From contig JAQSCR010000467.1 of assembly GCA_029945495.1 (NCBI GenBank), forward strand, positions 1 to 12,373: a DNA stretch of 12,373 bases, written 5' to 3'. Origin of the DNA: Pseudolabrys sp. (GTDB taxonomy: Bacteria; Pseudomonadota; Alphaproteobacteria; Rhizobiales; Xanthobacteraceae). The position numbers and the translations under genes were made by a program. The number at the start of each line of letters is the position of its first letter. Position 1 is the first letter of the stretch. Shown here in pieces: positions 1 through 7,055 of this stretch. The notes under the pieces are model-generated. The model was not told where the DNA came from. It worked only from the letters and a program-made list of their open reading frames with translations, and did not search any database.

Positions 1-1054
1 ATTTGAACGGCCACAGCAGAAAGTAATTCTGCAGCCGCCGCCAGATGCCGACCAGGCCCAGCGGCTCCAAGATAAGGAACAGGATCATCACTACGCCGAA
101 TGAGGCGTAGTTGACGGCGAAAATATCCCCGGCCAGCTTTTGCACGTTCGGCAGCAGCTTGAGGAGGGCCTCGATCGCATAGGGAAAAACGGTCACGAAG
201 GCGGCGCCGAGTAAGGCGCCCAGGAGAGAGCCCATTCCGCCGATGATGATCATGGCGACGTACTGGATCGACAGGAACAAGTCGAAGGCCTCGATTGATA
301 CGAAACCACGGTAGTAGGCGAACAGGCATCCGGCGACGGAAGTCATCGCCGACGAGATCACGAAGGCGAGCAGCTTGTAGCCGGAGATGCTGATGCCAAG
401 GGCTTCGGCGACCGTTTCGCGCGCATGTATGGCGCGCCAGGCGCGGCCACTGCGGCTGCGCAATAGATTAATGCAGATCAGCAAGGTTGCAGCCGCAAAT
501 ATTAGTAACACGAAGTACCACGCGCGGCCGTCGGTCAGCTTGAAGCCGCCCAGGCTGGGCTTCTCGATCAGGATACCGGTCGAGAAGCCCCGCTTGGTTT
601 CGTATTCGCCGCCGAGATAGATGACGATGAAATGCAGTGCCAATGTGCTGACGGCGAGATAGAGCCCGCGCAGACGTAGCGACGGCAGGCCAAAAACCAG
701 GCCCAGGACGACACCGGTCAGCGCCGACGCTGGCAAAGTGAGCCAGAAGGGCGCTTGGATTTCGCGCGTCAGGATGCCGGTGGTAAAGGCGCCGGCGGCG
801 ATTAGCCCGGCGTGACCGAGCGAGATCTGGCCGGCATATCCAGTGAGTAGCATCAGCGACAACGCGCCGATCGAGGCCAGAAATACCTGGCAGGCGAGAT
901 CGAGCAGGAAGGGCGTTGCAACGAAAGGTAATGTCACCAGTATAGCGACCAATGCGGCAAGGCCGACGCGCTCGGCGCGCGTCTGCAGCAGCGCAAGGTC
1001 CTGCGCATAATCGGTACGGAAATAGCCGCTGGCGCGCGGTGTCGGCCTAAACAC
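1..1054 (-). CDS. livM: ABC transporter inner-membrane permease, LivM type (3' end cut off by window edge)
   Basis: One of the two membrane-spanning permeases of a branched-chain amino acid type (HAAT) ABC importer; it pairs with LivH in the cytoplasmic membrane. The frame is open from a GTG at 1054 to position 1, about 351 codons. It reads as hydrophobic helices with LivM hallmarks: a TGYAGQISLGHAG stretch, LRLRGLYLAVSTLAL, and the cytoplasmic loop EALGISISGYKLLAF that contacts the ATPase. The visible end, WRRLQNYFLLWPFK, resembles the usual LivM C-terminus, so only a few residues should be missing. The start is chosen because GAGGAA lies 7 nt upstream of the GTG. It overlaps the end of livH by 8 nt, which suggests translational coupling. 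The substrate cannot be read from the sequence; neighbouring acyl-CoA ligase and TetR genes suggest an organic acid rather than leucine. The family call is secure. Confidence 0.93.
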   Translation of the reverse strand, partial: MFRPTPRASGYFRTDYAQDLALLQTRAERVGLAALVAILVTLPFVATPFLLDLACQVFLASIGALSLMLLTGYAGQISLGHAGLIAAGAFTTGILTREIQAPFWLTLPASALTGVVLGLVFGLPSLRLRGLYLAVSTLALHFIVIYLGGEYETKRGFSTGILIEKPSLGGFKLTDGRAWYFVLLIFAAATLLICINLLRSRSGRAWRAIHARETVAEALGISISGYKLLAFVISSAMTSVAGCLFAYYRGFVSIEAFDLFLSIQYVAMIIIGGMGSLLGALLGAAFVTVFPYAIEALLKLLPNVQKLAGDIFAVNYASFGVVMILFLILEPLGLVGIWRRLQNYFLLWPFK

Positions 1055-1919
1055 GGTCAAGTTCCTCGCGCGTACCGAACAAGCCCCAGGGCCGCACGAA
1101 CAGCATGGCGACCAGCACCAGGAAGGGCACCACGTCCGACAAGAGCGGGTCGACATAATAGATCAGCAGTACCTCGGCTCCGGCAACGATCAGTGCGCCG
1201 ATCAATGCGCCGCCGAGGCTGTCGAGCCCGCCAACGAGGGCGGCTGGGAATGCCTTGAGCGCAATCACGGGCATGCTGCCGGTCACGCCGGAATCGAGCG
1301 CCATTAGGATGCCGGCGAGTGCACCGGTCAGTGTCGACAGGCTCCAGGCCAGCGCGTAGACGCCGTGCAGATTAATGCCGCGCTGCGCGGCGAGCAGCGG
1401 ATTTTGCCCGGCGGCGCGCATGCGCATGCCCCAGCGTCCGAAGCGCAGGAAGCCGAACAGCGCGCCGTAAACGGCAAGGTTGGTGAGCACCAGCACCAGC
1501 GACCACAGCGAGATGTGCCCGTCGCCGGGAAGGGTGAAGGTCGGGTTGGAAATGCCCAGCGCCTGTGCAGGGTACTGCTGCTGCGACGACCAGGCCAGGA
1601 CGACAATGCCGCGCACCAGAATGCCGAGCGCGACGGTGGTGAGAATGGCGGCGAGTACCATTTCGCCGGTCATCTTGCGCATCAGAAAGACATAGACCAG
1701 CGCGCCGGTAACGAGGCTCAAGATCACGGCAGCGCAGAGCGCCATGAAGGGATGGCCGGCAAACAACGAGGTGCAGGCCAGCACCAGATAGGCGCCGAAC
1801 ATCATCAGTTCGCCGTGCGCGAGATTGAGCACGCGGCTGACGCGATAGATCAAGACGTAACCGCAGGCGATCAGGGCGTAGATCGAGGCGAGGACGACGA
1901 TGTTAATGAGGAGCTGCAA
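1047..1919 (-). CDS. livH: ABC transporter inner-membrane permease, LivH type
   Basis: Second permease of the HAAT-family importer, 290 residues, the normal length for LivH. The N-terminal part has the typical first helix ending in YALIACGYVLIYR, followed by the signature VLNLAHGELMMFGAYL. The C-terminal half holds the coupling-loop region and VGGLDSLGGALIGALIV, also characteristic of LivH. The start is a TTG: no ATG or GTG is in frame between the upstream stop (TAA, seven codons before it) and the conserved first helix, and only a weak GAAAG lies upstream. The TTG start and weak ribosome site may keep permease levels below those of the binding protein, whose site is strong. It lies 63 nt after the binding-protein gene, with a GC hairpin in the gap, and overlaps livM by 8 nt. 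Family assignment is firm; the exact start is less so. Confidence 0.94.
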   Translation of the reverse strand: MQLLINIVVLASIYALIACGYVLIYRVSRVLNLAHGELMMFGAYLVLACTSLFAGHPFMALCAAVILSLVTGALVYVFLMRKMTGEMVLAAILTTVALGILVRGIVVLAWSSQQQYPAQALGISNPTFTLPGDGHISLWSLVLVLTNLAVYGALFGFLRFGRWGMRMRAAGQNPLLAAQRGINLHGVYALAWSLSTLTGALAGILMALDSGVTGSMPVIALKAFPAALVGGLDSLGGALIGALIVAGAEVLLIYYVDPLLSDVVPFLVLVAMLFVRPWGLFGTREELDRV

Positions 1920-1947
1920 GAGGGCACTTTCGAATTTTAAATCTTAT

Positions 1948-1970
1948 CCCTCCCCCGAACCGGGGGAGGG
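1948..1970 (-). repeat. Perfect GC-rich inverted repeat between the binding-protein and livH genes
   Basis: Left arm CCCTCCCCCG (1948-1957), loop AAC (1958-1960), right arm CGGGGGAGGG (1961-1970): a 10-bp stem with no mismatch, 12 nt past the stop codon of the binding-protein gene. In the direction of transcription it is followed by AT-rich sequence without a run of T, so it is not a classical intrinsic terminator. Hairpins at this place in binding-protein/permease operons commonly protect the upstream mRNA from 3' exonucleases or cause partial termination, giving more binding protein than permease. That role is inferred. Similar C-run/G-run hairpins are, from memory, scattered between genes in Bradyrhizobiaceae, so it may also be a dispersed repeat. 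Confidence 0.75.
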
Positions 1971-1982
1971 ACAGTCAAAGCC

Positions 1983-3137
1983 TCACTTTACGTCGTACGA
2001 CTTCCAGTCCTGCACCCTGGAAATCTTGTCGCCCGACCAGGTGTAAACCCGGTAGTAAAGCTTGGTGCGGAAGTGGTTGTCCTTGGTCCATTCGATCGGC
2101 CCGCCGCGCAGACCCTTGGTGTCGACCTTGAGGTTCTCCATCGAGGCCTTCAGCTTGGCCGGATCCGCGGGCCAACCCGCACCTTTGAGCGCGGCCTCGA
2201 TCGCCATGCCGGCGATCCAGCCTTCGGCCATGGTGGCGGCCGGATATTTCGAGCCAGCCTTTTTGGCCGCGTCCTCGATCTCCTTGTGGATCGGCAGGGC
2301 TTCCTGGAACAGGGAGTTTGAGTTCACAACGAAGAACCGGCCGTCCTTAAGCCGCGACAATTCGCTTTCCGCTTCGAGATGGCCCCAGGCGACGTAATCA
2401 TCCTGCCAGCCGAGTTTGCGCAGGGCTTCCAACGTGCGCACCTGCGTCACCCACGGCGCCCACGAATAGACCCAATTGGGTCCTGCATCCTTGAGCTTGG
2501 TGGCAAACGATGTGTAGTCCGCTGTCGGCGGCGGGATCACTTCCTTGTCGACCGGGGTCATTCCCATCTCTTTCGACAGGTTTTCGGCATAGTCGATCTC
2601 GCCCCGCGACAACGGGATTGCCATCGCCGAGAAGCCGATTTTCACCACGCCTTTCGCGCGCGCCTTGATGAAGTCGAGCGTGGCCTGACTGTCGTAGCTC
2701 GCGGCAAAGCCGGTGGTGCAGAACTGCAACGGCTCAGCCGGCGGATAGACGCTCTTCGGGCAAACCGAGCTTGCAAACAGCAACGGCACGCCGGCGGCCT
2801 GTGTCTCGGCGATCACCGGCGCGTAGGTCGACGACAGGCTGGCATTGAGGATCAGCACCGCCTTGTCCTGCGTGATCAGCTTTTTGGTGTTTGCCGCTGC
2901 TTTTGATGGCTGGGCGCCGTCGTCTTCGAGAATGAGCTGGATCTTCTTGCCGTTGACGCCGCCGGCCGCATTGACGCGGTCGATGTAGAGACGGAGGGCA
3001 TCGACCGCGGGCGCATAGGTACTGGATGGCGGGCCGGTGAGCGCACCGGTCAGGCCGACCACATAGGCATCCTGGGCGGCTGCCGGAATCGTCAGCGCGC
3101 AAATCGCTATTGCGCCGAGCAAGGTCCTCTTGAGCAT
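1983..3137 (-). CDS. Periplasmic substrate-binding protein of a HAAT-type ABC importer (Peripla_BP_6 family)
   Basis: Captures the substrate in the periplasm and delivers it to LivH/LivM. It has 384 residues, the usual length for the family. Residues 1-21 form a Sec signal peptide: MLKR, a hydrophobic core, then PAAA, with likely cleavage before Gln22. The mature part opens with the type I fold pattern YVVGLTGALTG and continues with DRVNAAGGVNGKKIQLILEDD, the family's N-lobe signature. The start ATG has a strong GGGAGG site 7 nt away, the best ribosome site in the cluster, fitting the need for excess binding protein. The gene lies 45 nt after the ligase gene and before livH. The sequence SSTYAP occurs twice (residues 38-43 and again after LILNASL); the second copy lies where LivJ-type proteins contact the ligand carboxylate. 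The ligand is unknown; with the ligase next door an aliphatic or aromatic acid is likelier than an amino acid. Confidence 0.93.
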   Translation of the reverse strand: MLKRTLLGAIAICALTIPAAAQDAYVVGLTGALTGPPSSTYAPAVDALRLYIDRVNAAGGVNGKKIQLILEDDGAQPSKAAANTKKLITQDKAVLILNASLSSTYAPVIAETQAAGVPLLFASSVCPKSVYPPAEPLQFCTTGFAASYDSQATLDFIKARAKGVVKIGFSAMAIPLSRGEIDYAENLSKEMGMTPVDKEVIPPPTADYTSFATKLKDAGPNWVYSWAPWVTQVRTLEALRKLGWQDDYVAWGHLEAESELSRLKDGRFFVVNSNSLFQEALPIHKEIEDAAKKAGSKYPAATMAEGWIAGMAIEAALKGAGWPADPAKLKASMENLKVDTKGLRGGPIEWTKDNHFRTKLYYRVYTWSGDKISRVQDWKSYDVK

Positions 3138-3182
3138 TTCATTCCTCCCGTTTTCGTCGTGTTGAGCGTTTTCATTGCCGCA

Positions 3183-5069
3183 TTATCCCGCCAGAACGCC
3201 GCCGGCGCCGGCGGCGATCAGGCGTTCTTCGCTGTCGTCAGACATTCCCTCGATCAGCACCTTGAAGCGTTCGTACATCAGCTTGCGCTTGACCTTGCGG
3301 GTCGGGGTCACCGGCTCCCCTTCTTCTTCCGGATCGAGCGCCTTGGGCAGAATGCGGAAAGATTTGATCTGCTCGACCCGCGCCAGCGATGTATTGGCCT
3401 TGTCGATTTCGATCTCAATCAGCCGTGCGATACGCGGGTGCGCCGTCAGGCTGGTGAAGCCCGTGTAGGCGACGTCGTTGGCGCGGGCCCAGTCGGCAAC
3501 GGTGTCGAAGTCGATCTCGATAATCGCAGTAAGATATTTTCGGCCGTGTCCGAAGACCACTGCTTCCGCCACATAGGGGCTGGCGCGCAGGGCATTCTCG
3601 ATGAAGGAGGGCGAAATGGTCTTTCCGCCGGCGGTGACCATGAAATCGCGCGCGCGATCGATCAGCCGCAAGGCGCCGTCGCGCCATTCGCCGACATCGC
3701 CGGTGCGCAGCCAGCCATCGGCGCCCTTGACCTCGCGTGTTGCCTCTTCGTTGCGCCAATAGCCGTCGAACAGGTCGGGACTGCGCACCAGTACCTCACC
3801 GTCCTCGGCGAGCCGGATGTCGATGCCGTCGACCGCGGTGCCGACATTGCCGGGCCGCGGGAAGGGACCGCGCTGACCGGCGATGATGCCGCCAGCTTCC
3901 TCAGTCTGGCCGTACATCTCGACGACATTGACGCCGTAGACATGCCAAAGCGCCATGGTTTCGGCGGGCAGCGAAGCGCCGCCGCTCACCACCAGTTCCA
4001 GCCGGTCGAAGCCGAGCTTATTGAGGATCGGCTTGAACACCGCCGCCTGGACAAGCCGATAGATCGCGTCCTGCACGATATTGGACCCGCCGTTCCAGCG
4101 GCGGGTGGCATAAAGACGGGCAAAGCGCATGGCGAAGTCATGGGCGGCGCGCTTGATCCTGCTCGAATTTAGAATGCCGACTAGTACGTGTGAGGCAAAT
4201 TTTTGCAGATAGCGCGGAACCATGAACAACACGGTCGGCGCCACCTCGAACAAAGTGACCGCGAAATCCTCGGGGTCCTCGCCGAAATGCGGCACAAGCT
4301 GCGAAATCAGCGGCAGCGTGATAGCGAGGTCGCGGCCAAGCACGTGGCACATTGGCAGGAACACCACGGTCCGGTGCGGTTTCTCGCGAAGGGTTGGATA
4401 GTGCGAAACCACGGTGTCGGTCGCGGCGAGATGCATGCCATGGCTGACCAGCGCGCCTTTCGGGTGACCGGTGGTGCCGGAGGTGTAGACGATGAAAGCG
4501 GGATCATCGGCTGAAACCAACGCAACCTGCGCTTCGAGCCAGCCGAGGTCGGGTTTTTCCACGGCGCCGAGAAGTTCACTAAACCGCCGCAACTTCGGGT
4601 GTTCGTATCCAAACATGGCCGAATCGTCGAGCACCACGATCTTGCGCAGATCGGGCAACTGACCGGCGATCGGCAAGATGCGATCGACATATTCCTGGTC
4701 TTCGGCAATGAAGACGCAGGCGCCGCCATCGCGCATCTGATACTCGACTTCCGCCGCCGACGCGGTCGGATAGATGCCGTAGACGATGGCGCCGAGCGAT
4801 TGCGCCGCAACATCGCAAATCATCCATTCTTCGCAGACATCGCCCATGATGGCGACGCGTTCGCCGCGCCCGATGCCGAGCGATTGCAGGGCGTGCGCGG
4901 CGTGCGCCACCAGCGCGGCATAATCGCGCCAGCGCCGTTCGCGATAGATGCCGAAGTGTTTTGAGCGGAAAGCAACGGAATCCGGCGTTACGCGCGCACG
5001 CTCGCACAACAAATGCGGAGCGGTGGTGCGTCGCAAGCGTTCTCGATAGACCGTGGCGGACGCGGTCAT
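3183..5069 (-). CDS. AMP-forming acyl-CoA ligase, long-chain fatty acyl-CoA synthetase type
   Basis: Activates a carboxylic acid to its CoA thioester through an acyl-adenylate, in the cytoplasm. Its 628 residues match the long-chain FAA1-like branch of the AMP-binding superfamily rather than the shorter ~540-residue aromatic ligases. Motifs in order: ATP loop YTSGTTGHPKGA (195-206), VVSGGASLP (360-368), adenine-binding YGQTE (386-390), TGD (456-458), hinge region with DRARD (471-475) and TAGGKTISP, and C-terminal TPTRKVKRK (588-596), which carries the catalytic lysine in this branch. All key residues appear intact. The ATG at 5069 has AGAAGAG 6 nt upstream. It lies 88 nt after the TetR gene and 45 nt before the binding-protein gene. 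An operator-like motif at 5103-5120 sits in its leader. Its place in a Liv-type operon suggests that imported acid is trapped as a CoA ester. Chain length and substrate are not deducible. Confidence 0.92.
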   Translation of the reverse strand: MTASATVYRERLRRTTAPHLLCERARVTPDSVAFRSKHFGIYRERRWRDYAALVAHAAHALQSLGIGRGERVAIMGDVCEEWMICDVAAQSLGAIVYGIYPTASAAEVEYQMRDGGACVFIAEDQEYVDRILPIAGQLPDLRKIVVLDDSAMFGYEHPKLRRFSELLGAVEKPDLGWLEAQVALVSADDPAFIVYTSGTTGHPKGALVSHGMHLAATDTVVSHYPTLREKPHRTVVFLPMCHVLGRDLAITLPLISQLVPHFGEDPEDFAVTLFEVAPTVLFMVPRYLQKFASHVLVGILNSSRIKRAAHDFAMRFARLYATRRWNGGSNIVQDAIYRLVQAAVFKPILNKLGFDRLELVVSGGASLPAETMALWHVYGVNVVEMYGQTEEAGGIIAGQRGPFPRPGNVGTAVDGIDIRLAEDGEVLVRSPDLFDGYWRNEEATREVKGADGWLRTGDVGEWRDGALRLIDRARDFMVTAGGKTISPSFIENALRASPYVAEAVVFGHGRKYLTAIIEIDFDTVADWARANDVAYTGFTSLTAHPRIARLIEIEIDKANTSLARVEQIKSFRILPKALDPEEEGEPVTPTRKVKRKLMYERFKVLIEGMSDDSEERLIAAGAGGVLAG

Positions 5070-5102
5070 ACGGCGCTCTTCTCGCGTGTTTCCTCTGGTC
5101 CA

Positions 5103-5120
5103 ATTCTATAGCTCAATCGA
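5103..5120 (-). promoter_or_regulatory. Candidate TetR operator overlapping a possible promoter of the ligase gene
   Basis: On the plus strand the site reads ATTCTATAGCTCAATCGA. It matches the site at 5901-5918 (read on the minus strand) in 15 of 18 positions, giving ATTCTATAGSTCRATMGA. The 16-bp core is a partial palindrome, with five of eight half-site positions symmetric. Toward the ligase the site ends in TATAGAAT, 33 nt before the ATG, and could hold a -10 element (TATAGA, 17 nt after TGGAAT). Just beyond is the palindrome GAATTTTAAATTC (5119-5131). A 10-bp sequence TAAATTCCAT (5125-5134) is also shared with the divergent control region (5892-5901). Binding by the neighbouring TetR protein is inferred. 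Confidence 0.5.
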
Positions 5121-5157
5121 ATTTTAAATTCCATAGCCGATCGACCGGCCAGCGCGA

Positions 5158-5805
5158 TCACCGGCGCGTGGGCCGTCGCTTGGCGGGACGTATGGCCAAG
5201 CCATAGATAACGAGGTTCGAAAATTCGGAAGCGATGGCTGGCACGTCCTTGTTTTCCTTGAGGTACCAGCTCGATGCTGCATTGCACATGCCGAGGACGG
5301 CAAGTGTGACCAATCGCGCGTCAAGCCCGGCCCGGAATTCACCGGCGGTGACTCCTTCCTCGATGACCTGTTCGAAAATGCGCTCCAGCCCCCGGGACCA
5401 GCGGCCGATCCGCCGCCGGCTTTCGGCCGGCAGATGCTGGCGTTCGTTGAGGAAGACCTTAACGAAGTTGCCCCGATCCAGCATCGGCGAAAGATGCGAA
5501 CTGATCAACAATGACAGCCTTTTTTGAGCTGACTCAGGCCGCGCGGCAATCGCCTTGCCGGTCTCGAAGAAACCTTCCACGCCGCGTAGGCAAACCAATT
5601 CCAGCGCCGCTTCTTTGGACGAGAAGTAATAGTAAAGACTTGCCTGGCGGATGCCGAGTACGTCGGCGATGTCCTGAGTCGTCGCGCCATGGAATCCGCG
5701 CTCGGCGAAGACCATGGCCGCGGCTTCGATAATCTCGGGCGCGCGGCGGCGCTGGCTGGCGTTGCGGCGGGTAGTGGGGAGAGTGGCGACTGTCATGCCG
5801 ATCAC
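5158..5805 (-). CDS. TetR/AcrR-family transcriptional regulator
   Basis: Probable ligand-responsive repressor, 215 residues, a usual TetR length. The N-terminal DNA-binding domain is clear: EIIEAAAMVFAERGFHGATT leads into the helix-turn-helix DIADVLGIRQASLYYYF (about residues 45-61) and the following SSKEAALEL. The C-terminal helices form the effector pocket and dimer face and give no ligand information. Many relatives next to acyl-CoA ligases respond to acyl-CoA esters, so the product of the adjacent ligase is a reasonable effector guess. The start may be the GTG at 5805, with AGGAG 4 nt away, or the ATG at 5796, 13 nt from the same site; the conserved region is unaffected. It is first in the minus-strand operon and divergent from the MetE-like gene. 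Shared motifs at 5103-5120 and 5901-5918 are candidate binding sites. The basic tail AKRRPTRR is unremarkable. Confidence 0.9.
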   Translation of the reverse strand: MIGMTVATLPTTRRNASQRRRAPEIIEAAAMVFAERGFHGATTQDIADVLGIRQASLYYYFSSKEAALELVCLRGVEGFFETGKAIAARPESAQKRLSLLISSHLSPMLDRGNFVKVFLNERQHLPAESRRRIGRWSRGLERIFEQVIEEGVTAGEFRAGLDARLVTLAVLGMCNAASSWYLKENKDVPAIASEFSNLVIYGLAIRPAKRRPTRR

Positions 5806-5867
5806 TTAGCTCCTGCAGCAAATTACCGGGACGCCGGCAAAAAAGTTTCCGGTCATTTTCTAGGCCA

Positions 5868-5896
5868 TTGTGTTCTGACACGATACCGATCTAAAT
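5868..5896 (+). promoter_or_regulatory. Possible promoter and inverted repeat upstream of the MetE-like gene
   Basis: A weak -35-like TTGTGT (5868-5873) is separated by 17-18 nt from CTAAAT/TAAATT (5891-5897), an acceptable sigma-70 spacing, about 46 nt before the ATG at 5943. The same -35 region forms an inverted repeat TTGTGT-TCTG-ACACGA (5868-5883, five of six pairs), which could be another protein-binding site for either divergent gene. Both readings rest on short degenerate motifs and are tentative. Confidence 0.25.
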
Positions 5897-5900
5897 TCCA

Positions 5901-5918
5901 TCTATCGACCTATAGAAT
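5901..5918 (+). promoter_or_regulatory. Candidate TetR operator in front of the MetE-like gene
   Basis: The site reads TCTATCGACCTATAGAAT. Its 16-bp core (5901-5916) is an inverted repeat with arms TCTAT and ATAGA and six of eight half-site positions symmetric. It lies 24 nt before the ATG and recurs at 5103-5120 upstream of the ligase, in the same orientation relative to the gene it precedes. Its position between the likely promoter and the ribosome site GGGAG (8 nt before the ATG) fits repression of the MetE-like gene. TetR's own start is about 95 nt away on the other side, so autoregulation from this site is possible but less direct. Confidence 0.55.
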
Positions 5919-5942
5919 AATTAGCCCCAGGGAGAATTCGCC

Positions 5943-7055
5943 ATGGCTGCGCCGACAAAAGGCCGCCCCCCGTTCCGCGCCGATCATGTTGGCAGCCTGT
6001 TGCGGCCGCCGGTTTTGCGCCAGGCGTTTCGCCGCCACGCCGCCAAGGAAATTGACGACGCCGAATTCGATAAACTGCAGGATCAATGCATCCGCGATGC
6101 GGTCGCCCTGCAAGCCGAAGTTGGGTTGCGCGTGGTCACCGACGGTGAATTCCGCCGCGGCTCGTATTGGGGTCGCTTCGTCGAGCGCGTCGAAGGGTTT
6201 GAGATCAAGACGGCCTCGTTCAAATTTCGCAACGATCAGGGCCACGAAGTCGAATTTACTGCGCCTTACGCTAACGCCGCGATAAAGCGCAAGCAGCCGC
6301 TAGCGCTCGACGAATATCAATTCCTGCACGGTGTCACCAAGTTAACCGGCAAGATCACGCTACCGGCGCCGTCGACCATGCATTTCTACCGCTGCAACGA
6401 CTATGCCGATGCCGCCGTCTATCCGGACGTTAAAGAGTTCTTCGCGGACCTCGGCACTGTCTTCAAACAGGAAATCGGCGAACTCGCCAGGGCCGGCTGT
6501 CGCTATATTCAGCTCGACGAAGTCGCTGTTGCTCTGCTGTGTGACCCTGGAATCCGACAGCAAATCGCGGCCTCGGGCAGCAATCCCGATAGACTTGTCG
6601 ATCTCTATATTGACAGTATCAACGAAGCCGTTGCCGGCGCGCCGGCAGACGTGATCTTCGGCGTCCACATGTGTCGCGGCAATTTCAAAGGGCATTACCT
6701 TGGGGCTGGCGGCTATGAATCGGTCGCCGAGCGGTTTTTCGCTAACACCAAGGTCAATCACTTCCTGCTTGAATACGACACCGCGCGAGCTGGCGATTTC
6801 GCGCCGCTACGCTTTGTTCCTAAGGATAGTGCTGTCGTCCTCGGTCTTGTCAGCTCGAAAACTCCGGTGCTTGAGAGCCTCGATGTCCTGAAGCGGCGCA
6901 CCGAGGAGGCGACGCGCTATATCGATCTCGATCGGTTGGCGATTAGCCCGCAATGCGGGTTCGCCAGCACTGTCGCAGGCAATCCGCTTACCGAAGCGGA
7001 CGAGCGGGCAAAGCTTGCGCGTGTTGTCGAGGCGGCCGACGCGATTTGGGGTTGA
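5943..7055 (+). CDS. Stand-alone MetE-like protein (cobalamin-independent methionine synthase C-terminal domain family)
   Basis: A single catalytic barrel of 370 residues, half the length of true MetE (about 750), of the YxjG/YxjH and epoxyalkane:coenzyme M transferase group. Enzymes of this family use a zinc-activated thiol as acceptor. Candidate zinc ligands are all present: His242 and Cys244 (GVHMCRGN), Glu277 (LLEYD) and Cys338 (PQCGF). Other family marks are RADHVGSLLRP (12-22), TDGEFRR (67-72) and QLDE (190-193). The ATG has GGGAG 8 nt upstream. It is divergent from the TetR gene and shares an operator-like motif with the ligase, so it probably belongs to the same catabolic regulon rather than to methionine synthesis. 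Possible jobs are methyl transfer from a methylated substrate to a thiol, or thiol addition to an electrophilic intermediate. Database names such as methionine synthase would be over-interpretation. Family is firm; reaction is unknown. Confidence 0.88.
   Translation: MAAPTKGRPPFRADHVGSLLRPPVLRQAFRRHAAKEIDDAEFDKLQDQCIRDAVALQAEVGLRVVTDGEFRRGSYWGRFVERVEGFEIKTASFKFRNDQGHEVEFTAPYANAAIKRKQPLALDEYQFLHGVTKLTGKITLPAPSTMHFYRCNDYADAAVYPDVKEFFADLGTVFKQEIGELARAGCRYIQLDEVAVALLCDPGIRQQIAASGSNPDRLVDLYIDSINEAVAGAPADVIFGVHMCRGNFKGHYLGAGGYESVAERFFANTKVNHFLLEYDTARAGDFAPLRFVPKDSAVVLGLVSSKTPVLESLDVLKRRTEEATRYIDLDRLAISPQCGFASTVAGNPLTEADERAKLARVVEAADAIWG

Noticed and set aside
387..620. Plus-strand frame of 77 codons
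   Set aside because: Antisense to livM, whose membrane helices and coupling loop are clear on the other strand.
3159..4172. Plus-strand open frame of 337 codons
   Set aside because: Lies entirely antisense to the acyl-CoA ligase and binding-protein leader; composition typical of a mirror frame in GC-rich DNA, with no family resemblance.
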